From the NCBI RefSeq assembly GCF_024198235.1, contig NZ_JAKCFB010000048.1, forward strand, positions 1 through 59,549: a stretch of 59,549 bases of DNA, given 5' to 3'. The notes under the pieces are model-generated. The model ran no database searches, had not been told where the DNA came from, and was given only the letters and a program-made list of their open reading frames with translations. Position numbers and translations under genes: made by a program. Shown here one piece after another: positions 1 through 9,864 of this stretch. The stretch's first letter is position 1. Every line of letters starts with the position of its first letter. Source of the stretch: Myxococcus dinghuensis. Its GTDB lineage: Bacteria > Myxococcota > Myxococcia > Myxococcales > Myxococcaceae.

Positions 1-2079
1 TTCCGCCCAGGCGCTCCGCTGCTCCGCGCCCCGCGCCGCCGCGGCCTCGCGCCGGCCCTCCGCCTGCGTCCGCCGGGTCCGCGCCGCCGTCCGCCGCGCG
101 CCCGCCTCGACCTCGCGCCGCGCGTGGTCCGACCGCTCCGACTCCAGCGTGTCCACGCGGGCCGCGGAGAGCGCCACCAGGTCCTCCAGCGCGGAGACCT
201 CGTGGCGGTACGGGTGCGACGTGGCGCCACACAGCGGACAAGCCTCGCCCTCCCGCAACCGCGCCCGCTGCGACGCGTACCCCTGCGTCGCCTGGGCCTG
301 AGACAGCGCCCGGCGGGCCTCCTTCAACGCCGCCTCGCGCTCCAGCCGCCCCGCCGCTGCCTCGGAGGCCTCCCGGTCCGCGGCCTCTGCTTCCTCGAGC
401 GCCTCGCGGGCCTCGCGCTCCGCGTCCCGCGCCTCCGCCCCGCGGGCGAGCCACTCGCGCCGGGCCGCCTTCAACCCCTGGAGCACCTCCTGGCGGGCGT
501 GCAGCGACTCACGCAGGGCACGGCGACCCGCGCCCGCGTCCGTGCCCACCGCCGCGTCCGCGTGCGTGGAGGCCGCCTGGGCCCGGGCCTCGGACTCCAC
601 CGCCGCGTCGCGCTCCTGGCTCCGCAGCCGGGTGGCGTCGCGCAGCCGGTCCACCCGCGCGCGCAGCTCCGCGCTGGCCTCGCGCTCCACGCGGCTGTCG
701 CCGAGCGCCTTCTCGTACCGCTCCAGCTCGCGCTGCCACCGCGGCCACTCGTCCGCGAGCGCCGCCCAGTGGGCCTTCTCCGCCAGCCACGTCCGGGCCC
801 CCTCCCCCGCCACCCGCGCGGCCTCCTCTCGGACCACCACCTCGTCCAGCTCCGCGCGGGCCTGCGCCGCGGCCTCGGCGGAGGTCCGCGCCCGGTCTCG
901 CGCCTCCTCCGCCTCCTTCGTCGCCGCCACCAGCCGCGCGTCCAGCTCCGCCGCGGCCTCCAGCGCCGGCCTCGCGGACTCCTCCTCCGCCAGCGCCACC
1001 GCGCGCGCCGCCTCCGCCTCCGCCAGCAGCGCCTGCTGCCTCGCGGCCCGCGCCCGCGCCCCCTCCCCCTCCGCCGCGCGCGCCTCCCGGGCCGAGCGCG
1101 CCTCCGTCCACTGGCGCTCCGCGCCCTCCGCCGTGGCCACCGCGCCCCGGAACGACTCCGCCGCGCGGACCTCCTCCAGGCGCTTCACCCGGGGCGCCGC
1201 GGCCTCCAGGGACTCCGCCGCGCGCCCCTGCCGGAGCTCCGCCTCCTGGCGGGAGGCCGTGAGCGCCCCCCGCTCCGCGTGCCACGCCGCCGCGGCCTCC
1301 GCCTCTCCCAGCCGGGCCTCGACCGCCTTGCGCGCCTGGGCCTCCACCGACAACTGGGACGCCGCCGCGGCCCGCTCCTCCTCCGGCATCAGCGCGATGG
1401 CCTTCAGCCCCGCCTCGCGCCGCGCCAGCTCCTCCTGCTCGGCCTTGTTCTTCTCGTGCGCGGCGATGGACAGCCGGCTGTACACCTCCGTGCCCGTCAT
1501 CCGCTCCAGCAGCTCCGCGCGCTCGCTCGCGTCCGCCTTCAGGAAGGCGGCGAACTCGTTCTGCGCCAGCAGCGCGGAGCGGCGGAACTGGTCGAACGAC
1601 AGCCCCAGCCGCTCCTGGATGGCCGTCAGCACCTCGCCCTTGGTCCGGCCGAACTGCTGCCCGGAGGCCACCTCCGTCAGGCTCATCTCCTGCGGCCGGA
1701 AGCGCCCCTCCGCGCGGCTGCGCGCGCGCCACACGGACCAGCGGGCCCGGTAGCGCTTGCCGTCCTTGCCGAGGAAGTCCACCTCCGCGAAGCCCTCGCC
1801 CGCCCCGCGCCGCAGCATGCCGCGCACGTCGTACGCGGACAGCCGCGCCTCCTCGTCCTCGTCCGCGCGCCCCACCGGCACGCCGCCGCGCCCGCCCAGC
1901 CGGGGCGTGCGGTCGAACAGCGCCAGACACATGGCGTCCAGCAGCGTGCTCTTGCCCGCGCCGGTGGCGCCGGTGATGGCGAACAGGCCCAGCCGGTCCA
2001 GCGGCGGCCGGTCCAGCTCCAGCGCGAAGTCCCCCGCGAAGCTCGTCAGGTTCGCGCCCCGGATGGAGAGCACCTTCAT
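1..2079 (-). CDS. sbcC: SbcC, ATPase subunit of the SbcCD nuclease (3' part beyond left edge)
   Basis: Large SMC/Rad50-like ATPase that partners SbcD to cut hairpins and process double-strand ends. The frame is open from ATG at 2079 to the window edge, giving 693 residues with no stop. It begins MKVLSIRGANL, has Walker A GATGAGKS at residues 37-44, then a long Ala/Arg/Glu-rich stretch typical of the coiled coil. A zinc-hook motif CPLC lies at residues 614-617 (nt 229-240). The returning coil and Walker B half must lie left of the window. The start codon overlaps the sbcD stop (ATGA), so the two are translationally coupled. A long reading frame on the other strand here is a high-GC shadow. Confidence 0.95.
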   Translation of the reverse strand, partial: MKVLSIRGANLTSFAGDFALELDRPPLDRLGLFAITGATGAGKSTLLDAMCLALFDRTPRLGGRGGVPVGRADEDEEARLSAYDVRGMLRRGAGEGFAEVDFLGKDGKRYRARWSVWRARSRAEGRFRPQEMSLTEVASGQQFGRTKGEVLTAIQERLGLSFDQFRRSALLAQNEFAAFLKADASERAELLERMTGTEVYSRLSIAAHEKNKAEQEELARREAGLKAIALMPEEERAAAASQLSVEAQARKAVEARLGEAEAAAAWHAERGALTASRQEAELRQGRAAESLEAAAPRVKRLEEVRAAESFRGAVATAEGAERQWTEARSAREARAAEGEGARARAARQQALLAEAEAARAVALAEEESARPALEAAAELDARLVAATKEAEEARDRARTSAEAAAQARAELDEVVVREEAARVAGEGARTWLAEKAHWAALADEWPRWQRELERYEKALGDSRVEREASAELRARVDRLRDATRLRSQERDAAVESEARAQAASTHADAAVGTDAGAGRRALRESLHARQEVLQGLKAARREWLARGAEARDAEREAREALEEAEAADREASEAAAGRLEREAALKEARRALSQAQATQGYASQRARLREGEACPLCGATSHPYRHEVSALEDLVALSAARVDTLESERSDHARREVEAGARRTAARTRRTQAEGRREAAAARGAEQRSAWAE

Positions 2080-3320
2080 CGCGGCTCCTCCTGGACCTGG
2101 GTGAGCAGCGTGTGGAACGCCTCCAGCAACGGCTCCGCGGGTGGCTCCGCGTAGTCGCGCGCGTATCGCGCCCGGAAGACGTCCTCCGGCGTGCGCTCCT
2201 TCAGCGACAGCCCCGGACGCACGTCCGCCAGCGCGCCGCCGGTGCCCGTGTACGCGGGCGTCAGCTTCACCAGGCGCGCCGCGCGCCCCTCCAGCGCCTT
2301 CTCCACCTTCTGCCGCAGCGACGGCTCCGGCCGGGGCAGCGACACACACACCTCCAGGTACGGCCGCCGCCACTCGGGCACCTGGTCGTCCCACGCCGGC
2401 AGCGCCTCCAACGACCCCAGCACCTCGTCCAACGGCAGCGCCTCCCGCTCCGGCACGCGCAGCATCTCCGCGCGGCGGGGCACCGGCAGCGACGTCACGC
2501 GCCCCAACGCCGCCGCCTCCAGCTCCACCAGCAGCACCTGGTGCCGGTAGCCCGCCTCCGACAGCGACAGCGGCAGCGGCGAGCCGCTGTAGCGCACCCC
2601 TTCGCGCCCACCCACCCGCTGCGCCTTGTGCAGGTGCCCCAGGGCCACGTACGCGACGTCCTCCGGGAACAGCTCCACCGGGAGCGCGTGCTGGTTGCCG
2701 CCGAGGATCTTCCGCTCGCTGAGCACCGACAGCTCCGAGCCCGTCATGTAGCAGTGGCCCATGGCCACGAGCGCCTGCCCCGGTCCACGCCGGCGCCGCG
2801 CCTCCTCCAGCACCTCCGCGTAGATGGCCCGCACGCCCTCCACGAGCCGGTCCCCCGCGTCCTCCGCGACAGGCGGCAGGTCCGAGGGGCGCAGGTACGG
2901 CACCGCCGCCACCCACGCGCCCACGTGCCCCCTCGCGTCGTGGATGGGCACGAGCAGCCGCTCCAACTCCAGCGCGCCCCCCGCGCGGGGCAGCCCGCCC
3001 ACCACCCTCACGCCCAGCGCCGCGAACAGCGGGTCCGGCGCGTCCAGCCGGGCCGCCGAGTCATGGTTGCCACCGACGACGACCACGTCCAGCCGGGGGA
3101 GCCGGCGCCGGGCCTTCGCCACGAACTGATACCAGGCCGCCTGCGCCTCCGCGCCCGGGTTGGCCGTGTCGAAGATGTCGCCGGCCACCAGGAGCGCGTC
3201 CACGGCGTGCTCCTCCAGCGTGTCCAGCAGCCACTCCAGGAAGGCGCCGTGCTCCGCCTCCCGCGAGACGTCGTACAGCGTGTGTCCCAGGTGCCAGTCC
3301 GACGTGTGCAACAGACGCAT
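2076..3320 (-). CDS. sbcD: SbcD, nuclease subunit of SbcCD
   Basis: Mre11-type metallophosphoesterase, 414 residues, usual length. It begins MRLLHTSDWHLGHTL and shows the phosphoesterase motifs in order: DWHLG near residue 8, GDIFD near 47, GGNHD near 82, GHCYM and GHLHK further on. With SbcC it forms the ATP-dependent exonuclease/endonuclease that removes hairpins and trims DNA ends. First gene of the operon; its TGA overlaps the sbcC ATG by four bases. Confidence 0.97.
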   Translation of the reverse strand: MRLLHTSDWHLGHTLYDVSREAEHGAFLEWLLDTLEEHAVDALLVAGDIFDTANPGAEAQAAWYQFVAKARRRLPRLDVVVVGGNHDSAARLDAPDPLFAALGVRVVGGLPRAGGALELERLLVPIHDARGHVGAWVAAVPYLRPSDLPPVAEDAGDRLVEGVRAIYAEVLEEARRRRGPGQALVAMGHCYMTGSELSVLSERKILGGNQHALPVELFPEDVAYVALGHLHKAQRVGGREGVRYSGSPLPLSLSEAGYRHQVLLVELEAAALGRVTSLPVPRRAEMLRVPEREALPLDEVLGSLEALPAWDDQVPEWRRPYLEVCVSLPRPEPSLRQKVEKALEGRAARLVKLTPAYTGTGGALADVRPGLSLKERTPEDVFRARYARDYAEPPAEPLLEAFHTLLTQVQEEPR

Positions 3321-3559
3321 CCCGCGTACTCCCTCCCTCTCACCCCTCGGCGGTCGAGCCGGCCGGCAGCCTCACCCGCCGAAGCCGCCCGCTCCAAGCG
3401 CCGGGCGCCCGCTCCCTTACACCCTCCCTCTGACATGCGAGCAAGCGCCTGGAATTCCGCGCGGTTGCGGAGCGGCCCCGCGCCCCGAGTCGGCTTCCCA
3501 CCTCCGACCCGCGAGGGCGACTGGTGGACCGCACCGCCCTGGAGAGATGCTGCGTCCCT

Positions 3560-4183
3560 ATGCCCGCGACTTACATGCCCTACGTGGTCATCGGCCTGAC
3601 GCTCGGCCTGCTCGCCGGCGGGTTCGTCTACGCCGTCTGGGAGCAGCGCCGGCGGCACGACGCCTGGAGCGGGTTCGCCGCCGAGCGTGGCTGGAACTTC
3701 AGCGAGTCCTGGGGCGCGATGGAGGTGCAGGGCCTCTACCAGGGGCAACAGCTCTCCGTCGCCACGGAGACGCGCGGGCGGGGCAAGGGCCGCTACACGA
3801 CGACGGTGGTGCGGCTGGACCTGGGAGACAGCGTGCCCCCGGAGCTGCACGTGGAGCGCGAGGGCCTGGGCAACAAGCTCCTCAAGCTCGTGGGCGTCCG
3901 CGACGAGGAGCTGGGGGACGCGGAGCTGGACGCGGCGCTCGACCTGAAGGGGCTTTCACCGGAGTCCCGCCAGTTGCTCCTGGCGGACGCCGTGGCCACC
4001 GCCCTCTTGGAGGTGCGGCGGCACAACGAGCGGTTCTGCATCATCTCCGGGCTGCTGGAGGCGGAGCACCGCGGGACGCCGAACTCCCCCGACAAGCTGG
4101 CCGCGAGGGTCGACCCCCTCCTCGCCCTGGCCGACGCGCTGCACGCCGAGTCAGGGCGAGTCCGGGAACGCCGAGGCGCCTGA
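3560..4183 (+). CDS. Membrane-anchored protein of unknown function
   Basis: Protein of 207 residues with one N-terminal membrane segment (about residues 6-27, PYVVIGLTLGLLAGGFVYAV) followed by a soluble domain. That domain has a WNFSESWG stretch, a short basic loop (RGRGKG) and regularly spaced hydrophobic positions. I do not recognise the family. ATG 3560 is preferred to the GTG at 3524 because GGAGAG lies 13 bases upstream; ATG 3575 is also possible and would remove only five residues. It is convergent with the next gene, 8 bp apart. Confidence 0.7.
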   Translation: MPATYMPYVVIGLTLGLLAGGFVYAVWEQRRRHDAWSGFAAERGWNFSESWGAMEVQGLYQGQQLSVATETRGRGKGRYTTTVVRLDLGDSVPPELHVEREGLGNKLLKLVGVRDEELGDAELDAALDLKGLSPESRQLLLADAVATALLEVRRHNERFCIISGLLEAEHRGTPNSPDKLAARVDPLLALADALHAESGRVRERRGA

Positions 4184-4191
4184 GGGCCCGC

Positions 4192-6933
4192 TCAGCGCCG
4201 CGCGCGACGGCGGCGGGTGAGCGCCAGCGCCATCAACGCGCCCCACGCGAGCGGCCCCATCGCCGCGCTGCCGCAGCCGCAGCCGTCGCCCTCGCCATCC
4301 GGGGGCAGCGTGATGCCGGCGTCCGACGTCCCTCCGTCCGACGTCCCTCCGTCCGACGCCCCTCCATCCGGCCCGCCCGCGTCGGGCGGCGGCACCAGGT
4401 CGCAGGAGCCATCCCCCACGCACACCTTCACCTCGACCTCGTGGCGGGCGCCGCCGGTGTCGATGACGGCGAACTTCACCAGGTGCCCACCGGGGGCGAG
4501 GCCCGTGGTGTTCCAGCGGTTGTGCTCACCGCCGAAGTGGAAGTGGTTGTCCGTGCGGTTCTCCGCGTACTCCCGCTGGCCGTCGATGAAGAACTCCGCG
4601 CGCGTGCACCCCACGTCGTCGAAGCAGTCACCGTAGAACTCCGCCGAGTCTCCCGCCACGCGCTCCTCCGCCCTGGGCCGGGTGAGGACGGCGCGCGGCG
4701 GGTCGTCCTGCTTCACCACGAGCGTGAAGGTCTGGGTGGCGTTCGGGGAGACGCCGTTGCGGACGTCCACCGTCACCGTGGTGCTCATCGCCGTGGTGGG
4801 CGTCCAGGTGACGAGGCCGCTGGCCGCGTCGATGCTCATCCCCGGCGGGCTCGCGGTGAGCGAGAACGTCGCGGCGGGGCGGGCCTGCACCTCCACGTCG
4901 TAGCGGTACGGGCTGCCCACCACGGCGGAGGTCGGGGCGGTGGAGGTGATGACGGGCGCGAGCGGTTCGTCATCGACCTCCGTGGCCGTCACCGTGCGCG
5001 AGTCCAGCTTGGGCGCGGTGAGGCTGATGGTGGCCACGCCATCCACGTTGTCCGCGTCCTGCGCGGCGGCCAGGGTGACCGTCTGGGGCGTGCTCCAGTT
5101 GCTCGGGGTGAACGTGAGCGACCCACCCGCCTGCACGGTGATGTCCGTGTCGCCCGTGGTCCGGGCCACGGTGAACGTGACGTTGGCCGTCGGCTGCCGG
5201 GAGAGGGACACGTCGAAGGTGGCGGTGCCGCCCTCGGGGACGCGCACGTTGGTGGAGGACAGCACCAGCTGCACCTGGTTGTCGTCGATGGTCGTCGCCA
5301 CCACGGACTCGGAAGACAGGCCGTTCGAGCCCACGATGAAGGTGGCCGTGTCCGGGTCCGCGTCCGCGTCCTCCAGCGCCTCGAGGGTCACCACGCGCGG
5401 CACGCTCCAGTCCGTGGACGTGAAGGTGAAGGCGGTGGGGCCCGTCAGCCGCAGGTCCGTGCTGCCGCCCGGGGCGCGGTACACGTCGACCAGCACCGGC
5501 TCGGTGGGCGCCTGCGCCAGCCGCACGGTGAACGTGGCCCGACCGCCCTCGACGACGCGGGGGAAGAGGTGGGTCACCACCAGCTTCTGCCCCACGGTGC
5601 TCGGGGTGATGCGGCGCAGCCGCCCCCCCGTCACGCCGATGGTGTACAGCGCGCCGTCCGGCCCCACCGCGACGTCGACATATGAAGAGAAGTTGCTGCC
5701 CCACGGGTCCACCGTGGCCACGGTGTTGTCCCCGGCCAGGGTGACGCGCATGAAGTTGGAGGAGTTGTAGTCGCCGAAGAAGAAGTTGCCGCGGTACTCC
5801 TCGGGGAAGAGCGTGGCGTCGTAGAAGACGCCGCCGTTCATGCACCCGCCCAGCTCCTGCGTGCGCGCCGTGCCGCCGGTGCTCGTGGCGTCGGGCTGTC
5901 CCGCCTGCGCCACGGTGACGGTGGTGTCGCCGGGCACGCTCGCGACGTAGAAGTCGCCGTTGAAGGTCGCGTCCGCCACGCCGGCGATGGTCAGCTTCTC
6001 GCCCTTGCGGAAGCCGTGCCGCTGCGTGCCCGTGGTCAGCGTGGTGACCCCACCGGCGCGGGCCGCCGTCGTGAGGTTGCGCGTGTCCGCGCCGTTGGTG
6101 CGGTACTTGATGACCGGGGTGATGTAGTCGTTCGTCGAGGGCTGGTTGTTCTCGTAGTCGTCATAGCCCGCGTGGTTGCGCCGGTTCACCACGAAGGTCT
6201 GCTCGTAGCCGGTGCCCACGACGTTGACCCACAGCTGGCCCGTGGAGGGTTGGAAGGTGAAGGTGAACGGGTTGCGGAAGCCGCGCGCCCAGATGAACTC
6301 GTTGTTGGGGCCCACGCCGTCGTTGAAGGGGTTGTCGTTGGCCGGCGTGCCGTCGCGGTTGGCGCGGCTCACCTTCGCGGCGAGCGAGGTCAGGTCCGCG
6401 TCCACGCCCGTGCCGTTGCCCAGGTCGCCGATGGACCAGTAGAGCTTCCCGTCCGGCCCAAAGCCGATGCCACCACCGTCATGGTTCTGTCCCCGCGTGG
6501 GCAGCCCGGAGACCAGCACCGTGCGGGAGATGCCCACGTCGTTGGAGTCCGTGTAGCGGACGATCTGCTGCTCCGTCGCGGACACGGTGACGAAGATGTA
6601 CACGTAGCGGTTGGCCACGTAGTTCGGGTCGAACGCGATGCCGATGACGCCGCACTCGCTGTTCGTGTGGACGTTCGGCTCGGTGGCGAACAGCTTCGTC
6701 ACCAGCCGGGCCGGATTGCCCGACGTCTCCAGCTCGCCGTTCTTCATCGAGACGATGCGGACCTGGCCCGTCTTGATGGTGACGAACAACCGCCCCGAGC
6801 CATCCGGCGCCCACGCGAGCCCCGTCGCGCTGCCCAGCTCGTTCGACAAGTAGTCCGTCTCGGTGAAGCCGGAGGGGACCGTGGCCCAGGCGGGCACGGC
6901 CATCAACAGCAGCAGAAGCAGGAGTTGGCGCAT
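4192..6933 (-). CDS. Secreted glucose/sorbosone dehydrogenase-like beta-propeller protein with Calx-beta-like and Ig-like domains and MYXO-CTERM tail
   Basis: About 913 residues. A signal peptide (MRQLLLLLLLMAVPAWA) is followed by a soluble-aldose-dehydrogenase-type propeller to about residue 440, with repeats such as GLAWAPDG, GIAFDPNY and GIGFGPDGKLYWSIGD, and WARGFRNPF. Next come two beta-sandwich repeats resembling Calx-beta modules (VVEGGRATFTVRL, VPEGGTATFDVSL), a putative-Ig module (PGMSIDAASGLVTWTP) and another sandwich with paired Cys. A PDAGGPDGG low-complexity linker then leads to a GCGCGS + hydrophobic helix + Arg-rich tail, the MYXO-CTERM sorting signal. PQQ enzymes of this fold oxidise sugars, but activity is not demonstrable here; adhesion or scaffold roles are possible. 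ATG 6933 is chosen over TTG 6942 because it begins the signal peptide cleanly. Confidence 0.88.
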   Translation of the reverse strand: MRQLLLLLLLMAVPAWATVPSGFTETDYLSNELGSATGLAWAPDGSGRLFVTIKTGQVRIVSMKNGELETSGNPARLVTKLFATEPNVHTNSECGVIGIAFDPNYVANRYVYIFVTVSATEQQIVRYTDSNDVGISRTVLVSGLPTRGQNHDGGGIGFGPDGKLYWSIGDLGNGTGVDADLTSLAAKVSRANRDGTPANDNPFNDGVGPNNEFIWARGFRNPFTFTFQPSTGQLWVNVVGTGYEQTFVVNRRNHAGYDDYENNQPSTNDYITPVIKYRTNGADTRNLTTAARAGGVTTLTTGTQRHGFRKGEKLTIAGVADATFNGDFYVASVPGDTTVTVAQAGQPDATSTGGTARTQELGGCMNGGVFYDATLFPEEYRGNFFFGDYNSSNFMRVTLAGDNTVATVDPWGSNFSSYVDVAVGPDGALYTIGVTGGRLRRITPSTVGQKLVVTHLFPRVVEGGRATFTVRLAQAPTEPVLVDVYRAPGGSTDLRLTGPTAFTFTSTDWSVPRVVTLEALEDADADPDTATFIVGSNGLSSESVVATTIDDNQVQLVLSSTNVRVPEGGTATFDVSLSRQPTANVTFTVARTTGDTDITVQAGGSLTFTPSNWSTPQTVTLAAAQDADNVDGVATISLTAPKLDSRTVTATEVDDEPLAPVITSTAPTSAVVGSPYRYDVEVQARPAATFSLTASPPGMSIDAASGLVTWTPTTAMSTTVTVDVRNGVSPNATQTFTLVVKQDDPPRAVLTRPRAEERVAGDSAEFYGDCFDDVGCTRAEFFIDGQREYAENRTDNHFHFGGEHNRWNTTGLAPGGHLVKFAVIDTGGARHEVEVKVCVGDGSCDLVPPPDAGGPDGGASDGGTSDGGTSDAGITLPPDGEGDGCGCGSAAMGPLAWGALMALALTRRRRARR
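4321..4368 (-). repeat. 12-bp tandem repeat coding the DGG(T/A)S linker
   Basis: About four near-identical 12-bp units (TCCGACGTCCCT on the + strand, last units diverged) encode the Asp-Gly-Gly-Thr-Ser spacer before the MYXO-CTERM tail. Such linkers commonly vary in copy number. Confidence 0.8.
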
Positions 6934-7081
6934 GACCGCCAAGGATAGCGCAGCCCATGCACGCCCAGACTGTCTCGTGAAACAACGACACGTCCGCTGT
7001 GACGAGACCGGCTTTTTTCAGTCGTGGTGATGGAACACCGCCATCCCGACGACCTCTCCCTACCGGGAGCCGTGGCTCGCG

Positions 7082-7804
7082 TCAGCCCGCCGCGAGCGTC
7101 GTCTCGTAGAGCGAGCGCACGCGGTTCGCCAGCTCCACGGAGTCGGCGCCCAGGGACTCGGGCAGAAGGGGCGGCAGCACACGCACGCGGATGGAGGCGC
7201 GGACGTTGAACCAGGGGCCGTCCCCCTCGAGCAACTGCGTCGTGCCCTCCACGACCACGGGCACCACCGGCACGTGCTCCTCCACCGCGAGCTGGAAGGC
7301 GCCGCGCTTGAAGGGCAGGAGCTGGCCCCCGGTGGAGTACGTGCCCTCCGGGAAGATGAGCACGGACATGCCCCGGCGCAGCCAGCGCCGACACGGGTCG
7401 AGCAACTGGTTCATGGCCGTGGACGAGCCCCGGACGATGGGCACGTAGGCCAGCAGCGTCATCATCCAGCCCACGATGGGGATGGAGAACAGCGACGCCT
7501 TCGCCACGAACTTGTACGGATGGAACAGCCCCATGACGGCGAGGATGTCCATGGCGGACTGGTGGTTGACGACGAGCACGCTCGGGCCCGGGGGCAGCAG
7601 CTCCCGGCCCTCGATGCGGGTGCGCCACCCGGGCGACAGGTGCAGCCACAGCAGGTGGCACCAACCACACACCAGCAGGTGCAACAGGTTCCGGTTGCGG
7701 TCGAACGGATACGAGACGACCAGCAGCAGCGCGCCCAGCGTGAAGAGCACCGGCGCGGTGACCAGGAAGACGAACCAGAACCAGACGGTGACGACGTACT
7801 TCAT
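7082..7804 (-). CDS. 1-acyl-sn-glycerol-3-phosphate acyltransferase (PlsC family)
   Basis: 240 residues starting MKYVVTVWFWFVFLVTA, a membrane-embedded N-terminus. It has the acyltransferase motifs in order: NHQSAMD (HX4D catalytic pair), then KASLFSIPIVGW, then FPEGTYS, then VPVVPVVVEG. It transfers an acyl chain to lysophosphatidic acid at the inner membrane. The reading frame continues upstream to 8386, but that extension lacks the family and overlaps the divergent glycosyltransferase gene, so ATG 7804 is used. Confidence 0.92.
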   Translation of the reverse strand: MKYVVTVWFWFVFLVTAPVLFTLGALLLVVSYPFDRNRNLLHLLVCGWCHLLWLHLSPGWRTRIEGRELLPPGPSVLVVNHQSAMDILAVMGLFHPYKFVAKASLFSIPIVGWMMTLLAYVPIVRGSSTAMNQLLDPCRRWLRRGMSVLIFPEGTYSTGGQLLPFKRGAFQLAVEEHVPVVPVVVEGTTQLLEGDGPWFNVRASIRVRVLPPLLPESLGADSVELANRVRSLYETTLAAG

Positions 7805-7952
7805 GGGGGGCGGGGTGCTCGGCGGCGGGGCGCGAGGCCGGGTTCGGGGGCCCCAGGGCATAGCACCTTTCCGCCCGTCCCGCGTGAGGAGGGGGCTCGA
7901 CCGCCAGCTCGCACTGGAAACCCCCGTCCTCCTGACATAAACGCGCTCGGGC

Positions 7953-9824
7953 ATGACTTCGCCCCCGCCCACCGAGCAAGCCCCATCCCCGTCGCGGCCC
8001 CGGTGGAGCAAGGAACCCTGGCTGGCCGTCGGTCTCGTCTTCGCCGCCGTGGCGGCGGCGGCGTACCACTGCGGCTTCCTGTCCGTCCCCATCGTCGACG
8101 ACGCGGCCATCTCCATCGCGTACGGCCACACCTTCTTCGCGGGCCACGGCTTCCGCGTCACCCCGTCGTCACAGCCCGTGGAGGGCTTCTCCAACCTGCT
8201 CTGGACCCTGATGCTGGGGCTGAGCCGGCCGCTGGACGCCGCGCCCGACACGTACGCGCACACGCTGGGGATCGTCTTCGGCCTGCTCGCGCTGCCGGTG
8301 TTCGCCGCGTGGGGCCCCGTCGCGGGTCGGCGCTCGCCCCGGCTGGAGGACGCGCTCGGTCCCTGGGTGGCCGCCGCGAGCACCACCTACGCGACGTGGA
8401 TCTCGAGCGGCATGGAGACGGGCCTCCAGACCTTCCTCCTCGCGCTCTGCGGGGTGTTGCTCCTGCGGGAGCTGCGCACGGGCACCGGCGCCTGGGTGGG
8501 GCTGGCGCTGGGACTGTTGTGCCTGACCCGGCCGGAGGGGCTCCTGTACGTCGTGGCGGCCGGGCTGGTGTGGCTGTGCCACCAGGGGCTGGGGCGCCAG
8601 TGGGCGGGGCGCCAGGCGCTGGGCATCGCCGCGTGGCTCGTGGTGCTGGTGGGCGGCTGGTTCGTGGTGCGCTGGGTGTACTTCGCGGACTGGCTGCCCA
8701 ACACGTACTACGCCAAGCGGCTGTGGTCGTTCGACGGCCCCGGCTACCTGCGCAACTACTACACGGAGAACGGACGGCTGTGCCTGCTGGCGGCGGCGGG
8801 CCTCGTGCTGGGCCTCCTGGGTGGCGCGGCCACGGGGCGGCAGTCGGCGCTCGCGGCGCTGTTCCTCCTGGCGGGTGGATTCTTCGCGTACCGCAACGGG
8901 GACTGGATGCGCGAGTGGCGCTTCCTCGCGCCGCTGGTGCCGCTGCTGGGCGTGGCCCTGGCGGCGGGCGTGGCCGGGACGCGGGAGCGCGCCGCGCTCG
9001 TGGGCGCGCGCGGCGGCCGGTGGCACTGGGGTGAGCGCGGCGTCGTGGCGGTCGTGGTGGTGGCGATGCTCGCGGTGCTCGGGCCGTGGATGAAGAAGTC
9101 GGTGATGCGCGCGCCGGGCATCAAGGTCCATCCGGAGCTGCCCTACGAGTTCATCGCGAACCGCCTGCGGGTGGTGCAGGACCAGGCGCGCGCGCTCGGG
9201 CAGGTGCATCCCCTGGTCGCGTACCCGGACCTGGGCGGCCAGTCGATGGTGCTGCGCGAGGGTGAAATCATCGACGTGGCGGGGCTGGGCGACTACGCGA
9301 TGGCGCACCAGTCCGGCAACCCGGCCGCCATGGAGGACTACCTGGTGTCGGAGGGGCCGCCGAGCTTCCTCGACGTACACGGCCCCAGCAGGCACCTGAT
9401 GGGCTTCCGGTCGCTGATGACGCAGTTCCACGCGCTGGGCGAGGACCGCTGGCAGCTCAACGGCCTCTCCGCGACGGAGGACCCGCGCTGCCCCGGCGGG
9501 AAGAGCGCGGCGCTGGCGCCGGACCGGCAGGCGCTCGCGAAGCTGTTCGAGCAGGACATCCAGGAGGGCGCGGCGGAGCGCGGCTTGAAGCGCTGGCGCT
9601 GCGTGTTCGCGTACAAGCCGCGCCGGGAGCTGCCCGAGCGGGACGAGCTGCGTCGGCTGTCCGACCTGGCCGAGGAGCGCGGCGAGGCGCTGGAGAAGGA
9701 AGGACAACTGGTGCCCGCGCTGCGCAGCTACTCGCTGGCCACGCTGCTCGACCGGGGCGACGCGCACCTGCGCCGGAAGACGGAGGCGCTGCGCGCGCGG
9801 GTGTTCCCGGCCGTGGCGCCCTGA
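7953..9824 (+). CDS. Polytopic membrane glycosyltransferase, GT-C type
   Basis: 623 residues with about ten hydrophobic segments. The first periplasmic loop carries the acidic pair in VDDAAISIAYG followed by GHGFRV and PVEGFSNLLWT, a signature of GT-C enzymes of the arabinofuranosyl-/mannosyltransferase-like group that use polyprenyl-phosphate sugars. The C-terminal 200 residues are soluble and include TRPEG-type and GLGDYAMAH segments plus a Glu/Arg-rich helical end. A role in cell-surface glycan or lipid glycosylation is inferred from the fold, and the substrate is unknown. Divergent from the acyltransferase (148 bp between). Confidence 0.8.
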   Translation: MTSPPPTEQAPSPSRPRWSKEPWLAVGLVFAAVAAAAYHCGFLSVPIVDDAAISIAYGHTFFAGHGFRVTPSSQPVEGFSNLLWTLMLGLSRPLDAAPDTYAHTLGIVFGLLALPVFAAWGPVAGRRSPRLEDALGPWVAAASTTYATWISSGMETGLQTFLLALCGVLLLRELRTGTGAWVGLALGLLCLTRPEGLLYVVAAGLVWLCHQGLGRQWAGRQALGIAAWLVVLVGGWFVVRWVYFADWLPNTYYAKRLWSFDGPGYLRNYYTENGRLCLLAAAGLVLGLLGGAATGRQSALAALFLLAGGFFAYRNGDWMREWRFLAPLVPLLGVALAAGVAGTRERAALVGARGGRWHWGERGVVAVVVVAMLAVLGPWMKKSVMRAPGIKVHPELPYEFIANRLRVVQDQARALGQVHPLVAYPDLGGQSMVLREGEIIDVAGLGDYAMAHQSGNPAAMEDYLVSEGPPSFLDVHGPSRHLMGFRSLMTQFHALGEDRWQLNGLSATEDPRCPGGKSAALAPDRQALAKLFEQDIQEGAAERGLKRWRCVFAYKPRRELPERDELRRLSDLAEERGEALEKEGQLVPALRSYSLATLLDRGDAHLRRKTEALRARVFPAVAP

Positions 9825-9864
9825 CACAATCCGCTGGCGTTGCAGAGTGCGCGGGGCGGTTGCT

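Noticed and set aside
124..2154. 676-codon open frame on the plus strand opposite sbcC
   Set aside because: Arg/Pro/Leu-rich antisense shadow of the high-GC sbcDC genes, no domain.
6972..7019. Plus-strand terminator with T6 near 7014
   Set aside because: The arms TCTCGT/ACGAGA are 23 bases apart and no plus-strand gene ends here; more likely an AT-rich promoter part for the minus-strand gene at 6933.
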